DNA of 63,411 nt, taken from positions 1 to 63,411 of IMG/VR virus record IMGVR_UViG_3300030106_000472. The stretch is one strand, 5' to 3'. The notes under the pieces are model-generated. The model saw only the letters and a list, made by a program, of their open reading frames with translations, was not told the origin of the DNA and ran no database searches. The translations under genes and the position numbers were made by a program. The stretch comes from a virus. Below are positions 7,472 to 14,624 of this stretch, piece by piece (positions within the stretch are counted from its first letter, which is position 1; every line of letters starts with the position of its first letter).

Positions 7472-7681
7472 TTATATACTTTTCTCATGCCCTCTAGGTA
7501 TCTTACCATACATTTGTAATAACTAATAGAAAATCTATTACTTTTGACAATCACAACAATCCAATAACCAAGAGCCTTGTAGCCTGATTCTATTAGTATA
7601 TTAGTGATATTAGTAGTTTTACGATTATTTTTTCAAAAACTTTTTTCTTTTACAGAATAACAATACACATAGATTCAATAG

Positions 7682-7717
7682 AAAAAACCCTCGACCAACG
7701 GAACGCTGATCGAGGGT
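7682..7717 (-). terminator. Rho-independent terminator
   Basis: ACCCTCGA (7687-7694) pairs with TCGAGGGT (7710-7717); on the minus strand the stem is followed by TTTTTTC. It ends the transcript of 7735-8488. Confidence 0.85.
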
Positions 7718-7734
7718 AGAGGGGAGGGATAATC

Positions 7735-8103
7735 TTACATTCCGTTTTCGTCGTAGTAGACCGCTGACTCGGTCACTCCATAAGGATAGTCTTCTCCGTG
7801 GTCGTGTAGATAACGCCTAGTTATCGTAGCATAATATTGATGACTGTCTCCTTCGCCAAAAATATAATACATTACATCATTACTTCGAAAAACTATTGCT
7901 TTGATCTCATCATTCGGTCCCCAGCCTTTCTTAGTCTCGTCAATCACAACTTCGAAACCATCAACCACTCCTCCTGGTCCAATCAAAGCTACTAACTCGT
8001 CGGCTAACTCACCACCTTCCTCACTGAAAAGAATGGTAGCGTTCCATTCATCTTGCATGTAAGTATCTAACTTACGATTTATCTTAATGTATGCTTCGTT
8101 CAT
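7735..8103 (-). CDS. Uncharacterised acidic early protein, relative of the next gene upstream
   Basis: The protein is 122 aa from ATG 8103 (MNEAYIK), which has AGGAG upstream; the longer frame to 8151 would overlap the upstream gene. The N-terminus (KLDTYMQDEWNATILFSEEGG) matches in pattern that of 8117-8488 (ELDKNRVDEWHSVIPLSEDG), so the two are diverged tandem duplicates. The C-terminal half has alternating strands (DVMYYIFGEGDSHQYYATITR), also mirrored in the relative. No catalytic motif is recognised. Confidence 0.7.
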   Translation of the reverse strand: MNEAYIKINRKLDTYMQDEWNATILFSEEGGELADELVALIGPGGVVDGFEVVIDETKKGWGPNDEIKAIVFRSNDVMYYIFGEGDSHQYYATITRRYLHDHGEDYPYGVTESAVYYDENGM

Positions 8104-8116
8104 TTCTTTCTCCTTT

Positions 8117-8488
8117 TTATCCACAAGTGTAACTATTTTCCCATTCTTCACGGGTCACTATATGTTTTTGTTTGTCGTGTCTCGTGATTTGAGCTAAATG
8201 TCCCGCATGTTGGTCGCCTGACTCTACGGTTAATATATTATAAATATAATCAACGTCTTCAAACAGTAATGAATACGCTGTAGTAGTATAAGAATTCTTT
8301 GGTTGAATCCTCATCGTATCATGTAACGCTAATCCATTTACTCCTTCGATAAGCTCTGGGTTACTCACCTCCGCTAAATCGTCTAGTAAACAAGATCCAT
8401 CTTCTGATAATGGTATCACCGAATGCCACTCGTCCACTCGATTTTTATCCAACTCTCGCTGTATGTTTTCGTATATTTCTTTACTCAT
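8117..8488 (-). CDS. Uncharacterised acidic early protein, tandem relative of 7735-8103
   Basis: The protein is 123 aa. DEWHSVIPLSEDGS near residues 18-31 and YIYNILTVESGDQHAGHLAQITRH near 81-104 align with the neighbouring protein, indicating an old duplication. The gene has a good promoter (8527-8555) and the shared AGAAAGGAGAAA leader, and is followed by its relative in one transcript ending at 7682-7717. The function is unknown. Confidence 0.7.
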   Translation of the reverse strand: MSKEIYENIQRELDKNRVDEWHSVIPLSEDGSCLLDDLAEVSNPELIEGVNGLALHDTMRIQPKNSYTTTAYSLLFEDVDYIYNILTVESGDQHAGHLAQITRHDKQKHIVTREEWENSYTCG

Positions 8489-8526
8489 AATTTCTCCTTT
8501 CTATTATAGTTTTTATTACTAGGTAT

Positions 8527-8555
8527 ATTATAACTAAGAAACAAAGCGAAGTAAC
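8527..8555 (-). promoter_or_regulatory. Putative promoter for 8117-8488
   Basis: GTTACT (8550-8555), 17 nt, TATAAT (8527-8532) on the minus strand, 39 nt before the ATG. Confidence 0.6.
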
Positions 8556-8578
8556 CCAGCCGTCAACCACCGCCCCAT

Positions 8579-8602
8579 AAAAAACCCCGCCGAAGCGGGG
8601 TC
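8579..8602 (-). terminator. Rho-independent terminator
   Basis: On the minus strand GACCCCGC, loop TTC, GCGGGGT, then TTTTT. It ends the transcript of 8629-8958. Confidence 0.9.
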
Positions 8603-8628
8603 AAAGAATAATCCATCGAGGAGTAAAT

Positions 8629-8958
8629 TTAGGGGGTGATGGATTTCTCTTTTTTGTAGGGTAGAAGCTCACACCAATAGCCGTCGGTCTCAGTGCTCCA
8701 GCCATAGGTATAGACAAACTGCTCGCCTGTCTCCATGTCTTCTAATATTTCACCACTAGCAGTTTCATAATTTTGTAGTATAGGATCAGAAGTAAGTGAT
8801 TCAATCGACATATCTAGGTAGAGTTTACTCTCTACTATAGTTTGGTAGAGTTCACCATAATACTCTAGAATATCCTTTACATCGTCGACTGTGCAGACAC
8901 AGACATGAAGTAATACTCCGCCTTCTGATTCAAGATATAATTGGTATAGTTTTTTCAT
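8629..8958 (-). CDS. Uncharacterised early protein (109 aa)
   Basis: Not recognised. It is acidic, with a hydrophobic Cys-containing stretch (GGVLLHVCVCTVDDV) that looks like buried beta strands rather than a membrane segment, and an aromatic C-terminal part (YTYGWSTETDGYWCELL). The gene is monocistronic: promoter at 8991-9019, shared AGAAAGGAGAAA leader and terminator at 8579-8602. Confidence 0.65.
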   Translation of the reverse strand: MKKLYQLYLESEGGVLLHVCVCTVDDVKDILEYYGELYQTIVESKLYLDMSIESLTSDPILQNYETASGEILEDMETGEQFVYTYGWSTETDGYWCELLPYKKEKSITP

Positions 8959-8990
8959 AAATTTCTCCTTTCTTATTTATTACTATATAT

Positions 8991-9019
8991 AGTATAGCAA
9001 ACAGCAACCCCAGTTTATA
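8991..9019 (-). promoter_or_regulatory. Putative promoter for 8629-8958
   Basis: TATACT (8991-8996) on the minus strand with TATAAA 17 nt upstream (9014-9019). The -10 box is good, the -35 box weak. Confidence 0.4.
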
Positions 9020-9029
9020 CCAGTATGCT

Positions 9030-9500
9030 TTACCACCATACGTGCATTACCGCACCACGCTTACCAGCAACACCGAGTAAAGTCGCTAGGTCTTTAACTT
9101 CGCCTAATGTATATTCAGCCCAATCATCTACTTGATAAACTATAGTGTCGTCATCAATATCTAAAGGACAGTTTGTATCATTAGGGTCGCTACCAGACAC
9201 ACCATATTCTTCTCTAACAGTATGTAAAAATTCTTCTAACGCTTCAGCCTGTTCTTTTAGCTCCTCACTTGTAACATATGGAGGAGCATCGTGTTCTGTT
9301 TTATGCCAGATACCTCCCTCATGTTGCATAAGGTCATCTATCAAAGGTTCGTAGACTTTGCCTCTAAACGAGCCATCGCTACCATGACCACTGGTAAACA
9401 TGCTACCACATAATTGGACGTCTTTTAATTCCTCTGCATCTTCGCTAGTAAATGCTTTGTCATGGTCGTTACCATGCACTATATAACAATCAAGACCCAT
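9030..9500 (-). CDS. Uncharacterised acidic protein (156 aa)
   Basis: It begins MGLDCYIVHG and has a glycine-rich FTSGHGSDGSFRGKVY (about 35-50), an opening like that of small phage proteins with a MGLD start. It has no membrane segment. It is the last gene of the transcript that starts at the promoter at 9942-9970, overlapping its upstream neighbour by 11 nt with GGAGAG before its start. The function is unknown. Confidence 0.7.
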   Translation of the reverse strand: MGLDCYIVHGNDHDKAFTSEDAEELKDVQLCGSMFTSGHGSDGSFRGKVYEPLIDDLMQHEGGIWHKTEHDAPPYVTSEELKEQAEALEEFLHTVREEYGVSGSDPNDTNCPLDIDDDTIVYQVDDWAEYTLGEVKDLATLLGVAGKRGAVMHVWW

Positions 9501-9696
9501 TATTACTCTCCATCAATGCGATACGTGCAGGTATCACAACTGTCGCGTTGCAGTCATCACAGCATCTACCATCGTTAATAGGCTGGGCATTATTACCACC
9601 AGTCCACACAACCTCACCTGTTTCAGGGTGTCGTAATGGCTCGATGTAGCAACCTTTAATGCTACATCTCACTTCGTTAATATCAGTTACGTCCAT
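9490..9696 (-). CDS. Small Cys-rich protein, possible zinc binder (68 aa)
   Basis: Cysteines at CSIKGC (11-16) and CCDDC (45-49) could form one zinc site. Start at 9696 with GGGAG upstream. It sits between a second C4 mini-protein and the 156 aa protein in one operon. No family is recognised. Confidence 0.65.
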   Translation of the reverse strand: MDVTDINEVRCSIKGCYIEPLRHPETGEVVWTGGNNAQPINDGRCCDDCNATVVIPARIALMESNNGS

Positions 9697-9698
9697 AG

Positions 9699-9902
9699 TT
9701 ATCTCCCGATACTCTTAGTATCATTTATAGTTATATATTGGTATGCACCTTTATTGTAAGCAGGTGCAGTCTGCTTTTTACGTTGCTCAGTCAGTTTAGA
9801 AGCTACCTGCTCACCGCAATCAATACATGTAGTGTAGCCTAGTCGTGCTCGTGCCTCTGGCACTCGACACTCAGGGTCTCTACAGTAAGAACATATATTC
9901 AT
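9699..9902 (-). CDS. C4 zinc-finger protein resembling the DksA/TraR finger
   Basis: The 67 aa protein has CSYCRDPEC at the N-terminus and TTCIDCGEQ near residues 24-32, separated by VPEARARLGY. The order CxxC...PEAR...CxxCG(E) matches the DksA/TraR zinc finger, and free-standing fingers of this type are common in phages. A role in altering host transcription is possible from the family but not shown here. First gene of its operon, with the shared leader and a promoter at 9942-9970. Confidence 0.65.
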   Translation of the reverse strand: MNICSYCRDPECRVPEARARLGYTTCIDCGEQVASKLTEQRKKQTAPAYNKGAYQYITINDTKSIGR

Positions 9903-9941
9903 AATTTCTCCTTTCTAATAGTTTGATTAACTTACCCTTAT

Positions 9942-9970
9942 AGTATATAAAAGAGCAACGCCAATGTAAC
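9942..9970 (-). promoter_or_regulatory. Putative promoter for the 9902-9030 operon
   Basis: GTTACA (9965-9970), 17 nt, TATACT (9942-9947) on the minus strand, 40 nt before the ATG at 9902. Confidence 0.6.
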
Positions 9971-9975
9971 CTAGC

Positions 9976-10284
9976 CTACGAGTCGCCATCTTTTTTGAAT
10001 AAGCCATCTTCGAGTTTACCAGTGCGGTCTTTTATTTCGTCCCATGCGGCGTCCATACACTCTAATAGAGTCATATTATTCTGTGCTGCTAGTATAATCA
10101 ACACCACCACACAATCACCTATGCCATCTTTTAATCCTTCTTGGTCACCATAGGCGAGTGCTCTAGCCGTTTCACCGACTTCTTCTATTAGTTTGAGCAT
10201 TTGTCTATCTGGGTTTGCTTTATCTCCGATTAAGCCTTTTTCCTTACCCCAGTCTTCTACTCTAGCTATTGGAATCCATCCCAT
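9976..10284 (-). CDS. MazG-like nucleotide pyrophosphohydrolase
   Basis: The protein is 102 aa, one MazG-like domain. KLIEEVGETARAL supplies the metal-binding EExxE (34-38) and LKDGIGDCVVVL the acidic D...D pair (53-57). The C-terminus has the usual KDRTGKLEDGLFKKD. MazG-type enzymes hydrolyse NTPs or dNTPs to the monophosphate. In phages they are thought to clean or shift the nucleotide pool, which would fit the nucleotide-modifying genes further upstream. AGGAG before the ATG supports this start. Confidence 0.85.
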   Translation of the reverse strand: MGWIPIARVEDWGKEKGLIGDKANPDRQMLKLIEEVGETARALAYGDQEGLKDGIGDCVVVLIILAAQNNMTLLECMDAAWDEIKDRTGKLEDGLFKKDGDS

Positions 10285-10307
10285 TTCGTTCTCCTATGTA
10301 TGTGAAA

Positions 10308-10592
10308 TTATTTCTTTGTTTGAATGTGAAAAATGCCCAACCCTTGACTGTCAAATTCTTTAGTCTTACCTTCTAAGTAGTCAGACAAAAATTGCTTTGC
10401 TCGTTTCAGAGTAGGCATCGATTCTACTGGGTGGTTAAGTTGCTTTTCACCATCAAATATATCCCAACCAAAAGATGTATCTTTAATCCTAAAATCACCA
10501 AAGCCATATACAGATTCACCAGATTTGTGATATCCATTTTGTGCAGTCATCTTTGAATATGGCTTATTAAGTCTTTTTAGCTTTAATGCCAT
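10308..10592 (-). CDS. Uncharacterised small protein (94 aa)
   Basis: A basic protein with a beta-rich centre (GESVYGFGDFRIKDTSFGWDIFDG) and an amphipathic helix near the end (LKRAKQFLSDYLEG). No known motif. It has the shared AGAAAGGAGAAA leader and begins at the end of the next gene upstream. Confidence 0.65.
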   Translation of the reverse strand: MALKLKRLNKPYSKMTAQNGYHKSGESVYGFGDFRIKDTSFGWDIFDGEKQLNHPVESMPTLKRAKQFLSDYLEGKTKEFDSQGLGIFHIQTKK

Positions 10593-10750
10593 TAGTTTTT
10601 CTCCTTTCTGAATTTTTCTCGTAAAAACGATTTGTTATTTTGGATATAATCTTCTTTAGATTTTATATCCGTTTCTTGATAAGCAGATTTTTCGTGAAGA
10701 TACTCGTTATACATATGCTCACAAAAGTTGTCAAAAGCTTTATTTTCCAT
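10592..10750 (-). CDS. Small hydrophilic protein (52 aa)
   Basis: Start set at ATG 10750 (MENKAFDNF) because AGGAGG lies 8 nt upstream and the codon overlaps the stop of the upstream gene as TAATG. Charged and helical with no recognised motif. Confidence 0.6.
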   Translation of the reverse strand: MENKAFDNFCEHMYNEYLHEKSAYQETDIKSKEDYIQNNKSFLREKFRKEKN

Positions 10751-11022
10751 TAGTTTGCCTCCTGTATAGGTGCACCCCACTCATCGTGAGGCTCTGCAGG
10801 CGCAGGGTCAACGAAATACTGGTCACACCACAAATCGAAAAAGTATTGAACATCGCCACGCTTGATCGATTGATATGGCTCGTAAACTCGGTGATAGTCA
10901 TATATAACTTCATACACCCATTTATAAGCATCTAAAATCTGCTCATCCGTAAGATTAAGCCACTTAGATAACTCGACAATATGTGGTAATGTTTGCTTTT
11001 TAATCTCTCGTAGACTCAACAT
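10750..11022 (-). CDS. Uncharacterised helical protein (90 aa)
   Basis: It starts MLSLREIKKQ; aromatic-rich middle (YKWVYEVIYDYHRVYEPYQ) and Pro-rich acidic end. It overlaps the upstream coiled-coil gene by 23 nt and the downstream gene by TAATG. No family recognised. Confidence 0.65.
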   Translation of the reverse strand: MLSLREIKKQTLPHIVELSKWLNLTDEQILDAYKWVYEVIYDYHRVYEPYQSIKRGDVQYFFDLWCDQYFVDPAPAEPHDEWGAPIQEAN

Positions 11023-11242
11023 CTTGCATCTCAGTAGTAGGTATAATTCCAGAAATAGTGTCTATGACGCGATTTGTATGCTCTGCCATCATAACTTTAG
11101 TTTCTAGCTCTTTTATGCGTTTAGCTAGGAACTCGTTAGCTTCTAACTGTCCTTGCATAAACTCCTGAACACTACGTTGTGTAGTGACTATAGTATCGAT
11201 AGAGTCAACTATCTTTACTAAGGTTTCTTCTAGGTTTTTCAT
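11000..11242 (-). CDS. Small coiled-coil protein (80 aa)
   Basis: Start set at 11242 (MKNLEETLVK), which directly follows the shared AAGAAAGGAGAAA leader; a longer frame to 11287 would contain the leader. Heptad-like leucines and charged residues from residue 3 to about 60 predict a coiled coil. The function is unknown. Confidence 0.65.
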   Translation of the reverse strand: MKNLEETLVKIVDSIDTIVTTQRSVQEFMQGQLEANEFLAKRIKELETKVMMAEHTNRVIDTISGIIPTTEMQDVESTRD

Positions 11243-11319
11243 ATATTTCTCCTTTCTTAGTTGTGAAATAGGTGAGGCGTTGTTCATAAAGTTTATTGCA
11301 ACTTAACTGGATTTGGTCT

Positions 11320-11427
11320 TTAATAGCTATCCACATTTTCCGCTAACCTCGTTGTGTTGCCTGATAAAGATAAACTATAAAAACCTTTATCAGGACTTGA
11401 AATGTTGTATGTATATAGTTTTAACAT
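11320..11427 (-). CDS. Possible 35 aa peptide
   Basis: An ATG at 11427 opens 35 codons starting MLKLYTYN. No Shine-Dalgarno is seen, but TATAAT and TATACTT lie immediately upstream, as at two other apparent leaderless starts. A 10 bp inverted repeat (11360-11369 with 11385-11394) falls inside it, so the region may be regulatory rather than coding. Confidence 0.25.
   Translation of the reverse strand: MLKLYTYNISSPDKGFYSLSLSGNTTRLAENVDSY
11360..11394. repeat. 10 bp perfect inverted repeat, 15 nt loop
   Basis: CCTGATAAAG at 11360-11369 and CTTTATCAGG at 11385-11394 in the gap between two early genes. No T-run follows on either strand, so a terminator is unlikely; an operator or RNA stem-loop is possible. 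Confidence 0.6.
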
Positions 11428-11454
11428 AAGTATATTATATAGTGCAGCATACGA

Positions 11455-11640
11455 TTATAAACCAGCCTTATGATCATCAGGATAACCTGTTACTTTAATC
11501 CAAATCTGATTATTGTTATCTTCTGGTTTTTCTTGTTTTTTCTTAATTTTATCTAGTGTAAGTTGTAATAAATCGTTGTATGTTTTATTCATAACATCAC
11601 TAGTAAATAAAGTTATTTCTACTTTATCTTGAAAAGACAT
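11455..11640 (-). CDS. Small protein (61 aa), last of a three-gene coupled set
   Basis: It starts MSFQDKVEITLF; contains a Lys/Glu-rich helix (LDKIKKKQEKPEDNN) and a strand-like end (QIWIKVTGYPDD). The ATG overlaps the upstream stop as TAATG. No family recognised. Confidence 0.65.
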   Translation of the reverse strand: MSFQDKVEITLFTSDVMNKTYNDLLQLTLDKIKKKQEKPEDNNNQIWIKVTGYPDDHKAGL

Positions 11641-11963
11641 TAGTGAAGCTCCCTATCAGAACCAACTTCATGGTAGCCCTCGTGATGAGGGTCATACCAT
11701 GATAAGGTTGTTTTAATTAGACCTTCAGTTCCTGGTTTGTATCTATGCCAGTAATCGATATATTTTCTAGATATATCAGATAACAGTTCATTACGTGGTC
11801 GAGTATCGTGTGAAAACTTTTCCTCGAAATCTTTGAGATTAGGTCGTTTATTTTCATCAACAGCTTCATCGATGAACTCGATCATCTCAACATCAACATC
11901 AGTCAATGTATTGAAAAAGTCTACCATTTTCGCAGTCTCTGCCATTAGTTTTTTAAGTGACAT
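11640..11963 (-). CDS. Uncharacterised protein (107 aa)
   Basis: Helical N-terminal half (LKKLMAETAKMVDFFNTL) and a His/Trp-rich C-terminus (YWHRYKPG, WYDPHHEGYHEVG). It is coupled by TAATG to both neighbours, so its product probably works with the YubB/Api92-like protein encoded first in this set. Confidence 0.65.
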   Translation of the reverse strand: MSLKKLMAETAKMVDFFNTLTDVDVEMIEFIDEAVDENKRPNLKDFEEKFSHDTRPRNELLSDISRKYIDYWHRYKPGTEGLIKTTLSWYDPHHEGYHEVGSDRELH

Positions 11964-12472
11964 TAATAATACCCCCCGATTTCCATAGCAGGTTCGTCAA
12001 ACCAAGCAGTTATATGAACGCCCATATCTTCAGTATAGATTTTACGCAAGGCTTCGATTGCTTCTTCTGGTGGCGACCACGCAGTATCAAAATGGTAATA
12101 TAAACAAGTATCGTCATCTATATAAGATAACTCATCACTATAAGTATTCCACTTAGTTCCCCAATTTAGTATTTGCCAAGAATACCACCTATCGTCTTGT
12201 TTACCAGTGCTGGCAAACTTCCAAAATGTGCCGATTGCTTCTGGAAATTCCTCATCTTTTATAGGTAATTCACCAACTTTACCAAGTTCTGATTTTTCTC
12301 CCATAAAATTAGTTTCTTTACCTGTTAATGGTGTTTTCTCAAAATTTGGTTTTGGAACTATATTATTTAAATCGAAACAAGTTTCTTCAGAATGTAAAAA
12401 TTCTTTTATTTCTAAAGTTTGTTCTACTGTTTCACAATGTATTTCTACACGATTTTGACAATGATTTGGCAT
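11963..12472 (-). CDS. YubB/Api92-like ferredoxin-fold protein
   Basis: The N-terminus MPNHCQNRVEIHC, the central WYSWQILNWGTKWNTYSD and the C-terminal FDTAWSPPEEAIEAL...GVHITAWFDEPAMEIGGYY match the pattern of the plasmid and phage YubB/Api92 family. The family has a ferredoxin-like fold and an unknown function. Length (169 aa) is normal. It heads a three-gene coupled operon with the shared leader and a promoter at 12506-12534. Confidence 0.8.
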   Translation of the reverse strand: MPNHCQNRVEIHCETVEQTLEIKEFLHSEETCFDLNNIVPKPNFEKTPLTGKETNFMGEKSELGKVGELPIKDEEFPEAIGTFWKFASTGKQDDRWYSWQILNWGTKWNTYSDELSYIDDDTCLYYHFDTAWSPPEEAIEALRKIYTEDMGVHITAWFDEPAMEIGGYY

Positions 12473-12505
12473 AACATTTCTCCTTTCTTAAATAGTTATA
12501 TATAT

Positions 12506-12534
12506 AGTCTACATACGAAAAACCGCAAAGTAAA
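12506..12534 (-). promoter_or_regulatory. Putative promoter for the 12472-11455 operon
   Basis: TTTACT (12529-12534), 17 nt, TAGACT (12506-12511) on the minus strand. The extended block TTTACTTTGCG matches the family. Confidence 0.5.
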
Positions 12535-12575
12535 CTACTAACAGAAACCACGCGAAAACCAATACTATCTTGTCG

Positions 12576-12761
12576 TTATCGTTCATCATCTCTTACTTCT
12601 GTAAGTTGTTCAATAGCGTCCATAACGCCATTTATAAAGTCTGTTTCTAATGAATAATGATAAGATGTATCTGCTGTTACGTGTGGATATATCGCTTTTG
12701 CTAGAGCGGTCACGTTAGTTGTAAAAGTCGTGCCGTCTCTTTTTTGTATTTTTATTTGCAT
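12576..12761 (-). CDS. Small protein (61 aa) behind a leader hairpin
   Basis: Start set at 12761 (MQIKIQKRDG) with AGGAG upstream; the longer frame to 12854 overlaps the preceding gene and would contain the hairpin. Strands IKIQKRDGTTFTTNVTAL followed by helices. The function is unknown. A hairpin with a T-run (12772-12804) lies in its leader and may limit its transcription. Confidence 0.6.
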   Translation of the reverse strand: MQIKIQKRDGTTFTTNVTALAKAIYPHVTADTSYHYSLETDFINGVMDAIEQLTEVRDDER

Positions 12762-12771
12762 AGTTTCTCCT

Positions 12772-12804
12772 AAAAAGTAGGTGCACAAGTTTCCCTGTGC
12801 ACCT
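12772..12804 (-). terminator. Hairpin with T-run, terminator or attenuator
   Basis: AGGTGCACA (12779-12787) and TGTGCACCT (12796-12804) form a perfect 9 bp stem with an 8 nt loop. On the minus strand ACTTTTTAGGAG follows, so the T-run runs straight into the Shine-Dalgarno of the next gene. Confidence 0.65.
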
Positions 12805-12810
12805 GTTAAT

Positions 12811-13182
12811 TTACGCTTTCGCGAAGTAGCCTTCATCAACGAGTCTTTTTGCATAGAACCTAAAGATTCTAAGCGGGTCTTGACCCGTAGTCAAAGTGCC
12901 TTTCTTCACAGCCAACGCTACCAAGTCCTGTGCAGTGAAACTGGTTATATCTAACTCAGTTTTCTTAGCTTCGACACAGGTAGTAATCAACGCATTCATT
13001 TGCGGTGTCTTACCTTCTGGTGCTTTACCACTATAAGTGTATAAAGTTCTTGCGGAACCTCTACCTGCTTTCGTAGGTTTAGGTATCGCTGTCACTTTAG
13101 CTTTACTCAGCGGCTTTGCAGCTACTTTCGTAGTTGCTATTGGTGCTCTCTTTTTAGAGGGCGTAGAAGTAGATGTTTGCAT
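12811..13182 (-). CDS. Winged-helix-like small protein, distant third paralog
   Basis: The 123 aa protein has a Lys/Ala/Pro-rich basic N-terminal tail (about 1-45), then a domain ending FTAQDLVALAVKKG...DPLRIFRFYAKRLVDEGYF. The end aligns in pattern with the duplicated proteins at 5671-6641 (FYK..LVS.G.I). The tail resembles flexible nucleic-acid-binding tails. DNA binding is an inference. It has its own promoter (13239-13267), the shared leader and a terminator-like hairpin after it. Confidence 0.7.
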   Translation of the reverse strand: MQTSTSTPSKKRAPIATTKVAAKPLSKAKVTAIPKPTKAGRGSARTLYTYSGKAPEGKTPQMNALITTCVEAKKTELDITSFTAQDLVALAVKKGTLTTGQDPLRIFRFYAKRLVDEGYFAKA

Positions 13183-13238
13183 TTGCTTTCTCCTTTCTTC
13201 TTGTTAATAAAATCCACCTTGCGGCAGAACCAGTTTCT

Positions 13239-13267
13239 AGTATGCCTTCGAATAATACGAAAGTAAA
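13239..13267 (-). promoter_or_regulatory. Putative promoter for 12811-13182
   Basis: TTTACT (13262-13267), 17 nt, CATACT (13239-13244) on the minus strand; extended block TTTACTTTCG. Confidence 0.5.
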
Positions 13268-13286
13268 CCAGTACATGATAGGCTTT

Positions 13287-13517
13287 TTAATGTAGCTTAT
13301 CATCAGAAAACTTTACCAAGTCATTTTCTTCTAGGTAGTTTTTCCAAAACATTAGTATAAGCGAGGGATCAGTTACCCCCACTAGTTCTTGACAACCTTG
13401 TGCGATCATAGTATCGGAAACTACACGAGCCAGTTCATCGTTGCCTGACTCGAATAGTTGCTCCCAAACCATACCCAAGACATCAGCGTCTATTTTGTAT
13501 TGTTTAGGATTTTCCAC
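13287..13517 (-). CDS. Uncharacterised protein (76 aa), GTG start
   Basis: The start is GTG at 13517, overlapping the stop of the DUF932 gene as TAGTG. All-helical, acidic, with no recognised motif. Coupling to the DUF932-like protein is the only clue to its role. Confidence 0.65.
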   Translation of the reverse strand: MENPKQYKIDADVLGMVWEQLFESGNDELARVVSDTMIAQGCQELVGVTDPSLILMFWKNYLEENDLVKFSDDKLH

Positions 13518-14545
13518 TAGGCTGCCCTCTGTAGAGCAAGTTCTAGAGCCTTGCTTTTACGATTGGCTGCGGCACCGAACCATGCACTATGTAGAGCATT
13601 ACCTTCGGTTTGCGACTCACGTAAATGGTCTTCGACGTAGGTGACTGCATTTAGTGCACCCCACCACGTGCCTCTAGCAGACTTCAGGTTTGCACCTGGA
13701 CTCTGATCTAGAGCATCGACCACTAATGAAGGAAACTTATTCAGTTTCTCTTTTAGAGGCTCTTGTATACCTATAGCTTTGCCTTCTGCACGTAGCTGTT
13801 GTTCTTTACGATACTCAGCGATCATTAATGGTTGGTATATTTCACCAACATAATCAAGAACATCTGAGTGTTTAGCTTTCGTTTTTGATAGTAGAGTAGA
13901 GTTGTTTCTAAACTCGGTCATAGCTGTCGCAGATAAACCTAATGCTTCTTCTGCAGCTTGTATAACGTCGTCACCGAACTCTCTAACGTGAGGCATACGG
14001 AAAGATGCTGAACCACCGTGCTGTAATGCCATCGTGAGGGTGTTATTACACACAACTCTTATAGGCGTTAGCTTTATGGTCATCGATCTACCAACTATAT
14101 GCGGTTGATTAATAAGAAGATAACCTTTTATAAGGTCGTCTCCCGCCAGTTCGAAGTCTTCTGAGATTTTAGCTAAACCCCATATTTCTCCGCCATCTTT
14201 TAAACTACCTGCGGTTTCCATGGTCATATGACCAGCTTCCGTAAAGCGTTTAAAGAATTTGAATACGTCTTCATTTTGAATAGGAACGTAGTCTCTACCG
14301 CAATGAGATAGTATTCGGTTATCAGAATCACGAACGATGTGAAAAGTATTCTCCGCTTGGATAATACCAACATCGTCGCTCCATTCGGGGGCGTCTAGCG
14401 TGTAACTAGGACGTTTACTAACAGTCCAGTCTAGCTGTGCAGCCTCCTGCATTTGCAATGGTGTAAGGTTAGCGTCAACTTCAACACCTAATCCGTGCCA
14501 AGGTTTGTCACCTGCCCAAGCCATTGTTTCTACTTGATGTGCCAT
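13517..14545 (-). CDS. DUF932 family phage/plasmid protein
   Basis: 342 aa. The N-terminus MAHQVETMAWAGDKPWHGLG and the middle TPIRVVCNNTLTMAL match the DUF932 (phage/plasmid-like TIGR03299) pattern, and the C-terminal WWGALNAVTYVEDH also fits. The family is widespread on plasmids and phages; its biochemical role is unsettled. It has a good promoter (14596-14624) and the shared leader, and is followed by a coupled GTG-start gene. Confidence 0.85.
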   Translation of the reverse strand: MAHQVETMAWAGDKPWHGLGVEVDANLTPLQMQEAAQLDWTVSKRPSYTLDAPEWSDDVGIIQAENTFHIVRDSDNRILSHCGRDYVPIQNEDVFKFFKRFTEAGHMTMETAGSLKDGGEIWGLAKISEDFELAGDDLIKGYLLINQPHIVGRSMTIKLTPIRVVCNNTLTMALQHGGSASFRMPHVREFGDDVIQAAEEALGLSATAMTEFRNNSTLLSKTKAKHSDVLDYVGEIYQPLMIAEYRKEQQLRAEGKAIGIQEPLKEKLNKFPSLVVDALDQSPGANLKSARGTWWGALNAVTYVEDHLRESQTEGNALHSAWFGAAANRKSKALELALQRAA

Positions 14546-14595
14546 ATATTTCTCCTTTCTAAGTTAATGACAGTAGCTTAATTACTACTATGGTC

Positions 14596-14624
14596 ATTAT
14601 AGTTACCAAAGTTACGAAAGTAAA
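14596..14624 (-). promoter_or_regulatory. Putative promoter for the DUF932 gene
   Basis: TTTACT (14619-14624), 17 nt, TATAAT (14596-14601) on the minus strand. The -35 box lies inside the end of the VRR-NUC gene. Confidence 0.6.

Larger units (their letters stand above)
7417..7734. other. 318 bp non-coding, AT-rich control region upstream of terS
   Basis: It holds the terS promoter (7443-7471), three near-tandem ACTAATA motifs (minus strand, about 7587-7617), an inverted repeat TAATAGA-TTT-TCTATTA near 7523-7540, and the terminator of the next gene (7682-7717). CATGCCCTCTA at 7486-7496 recurs in inverted orientation at 27825-27835 in the other large AT-rich gap. Confidence 0.65.
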
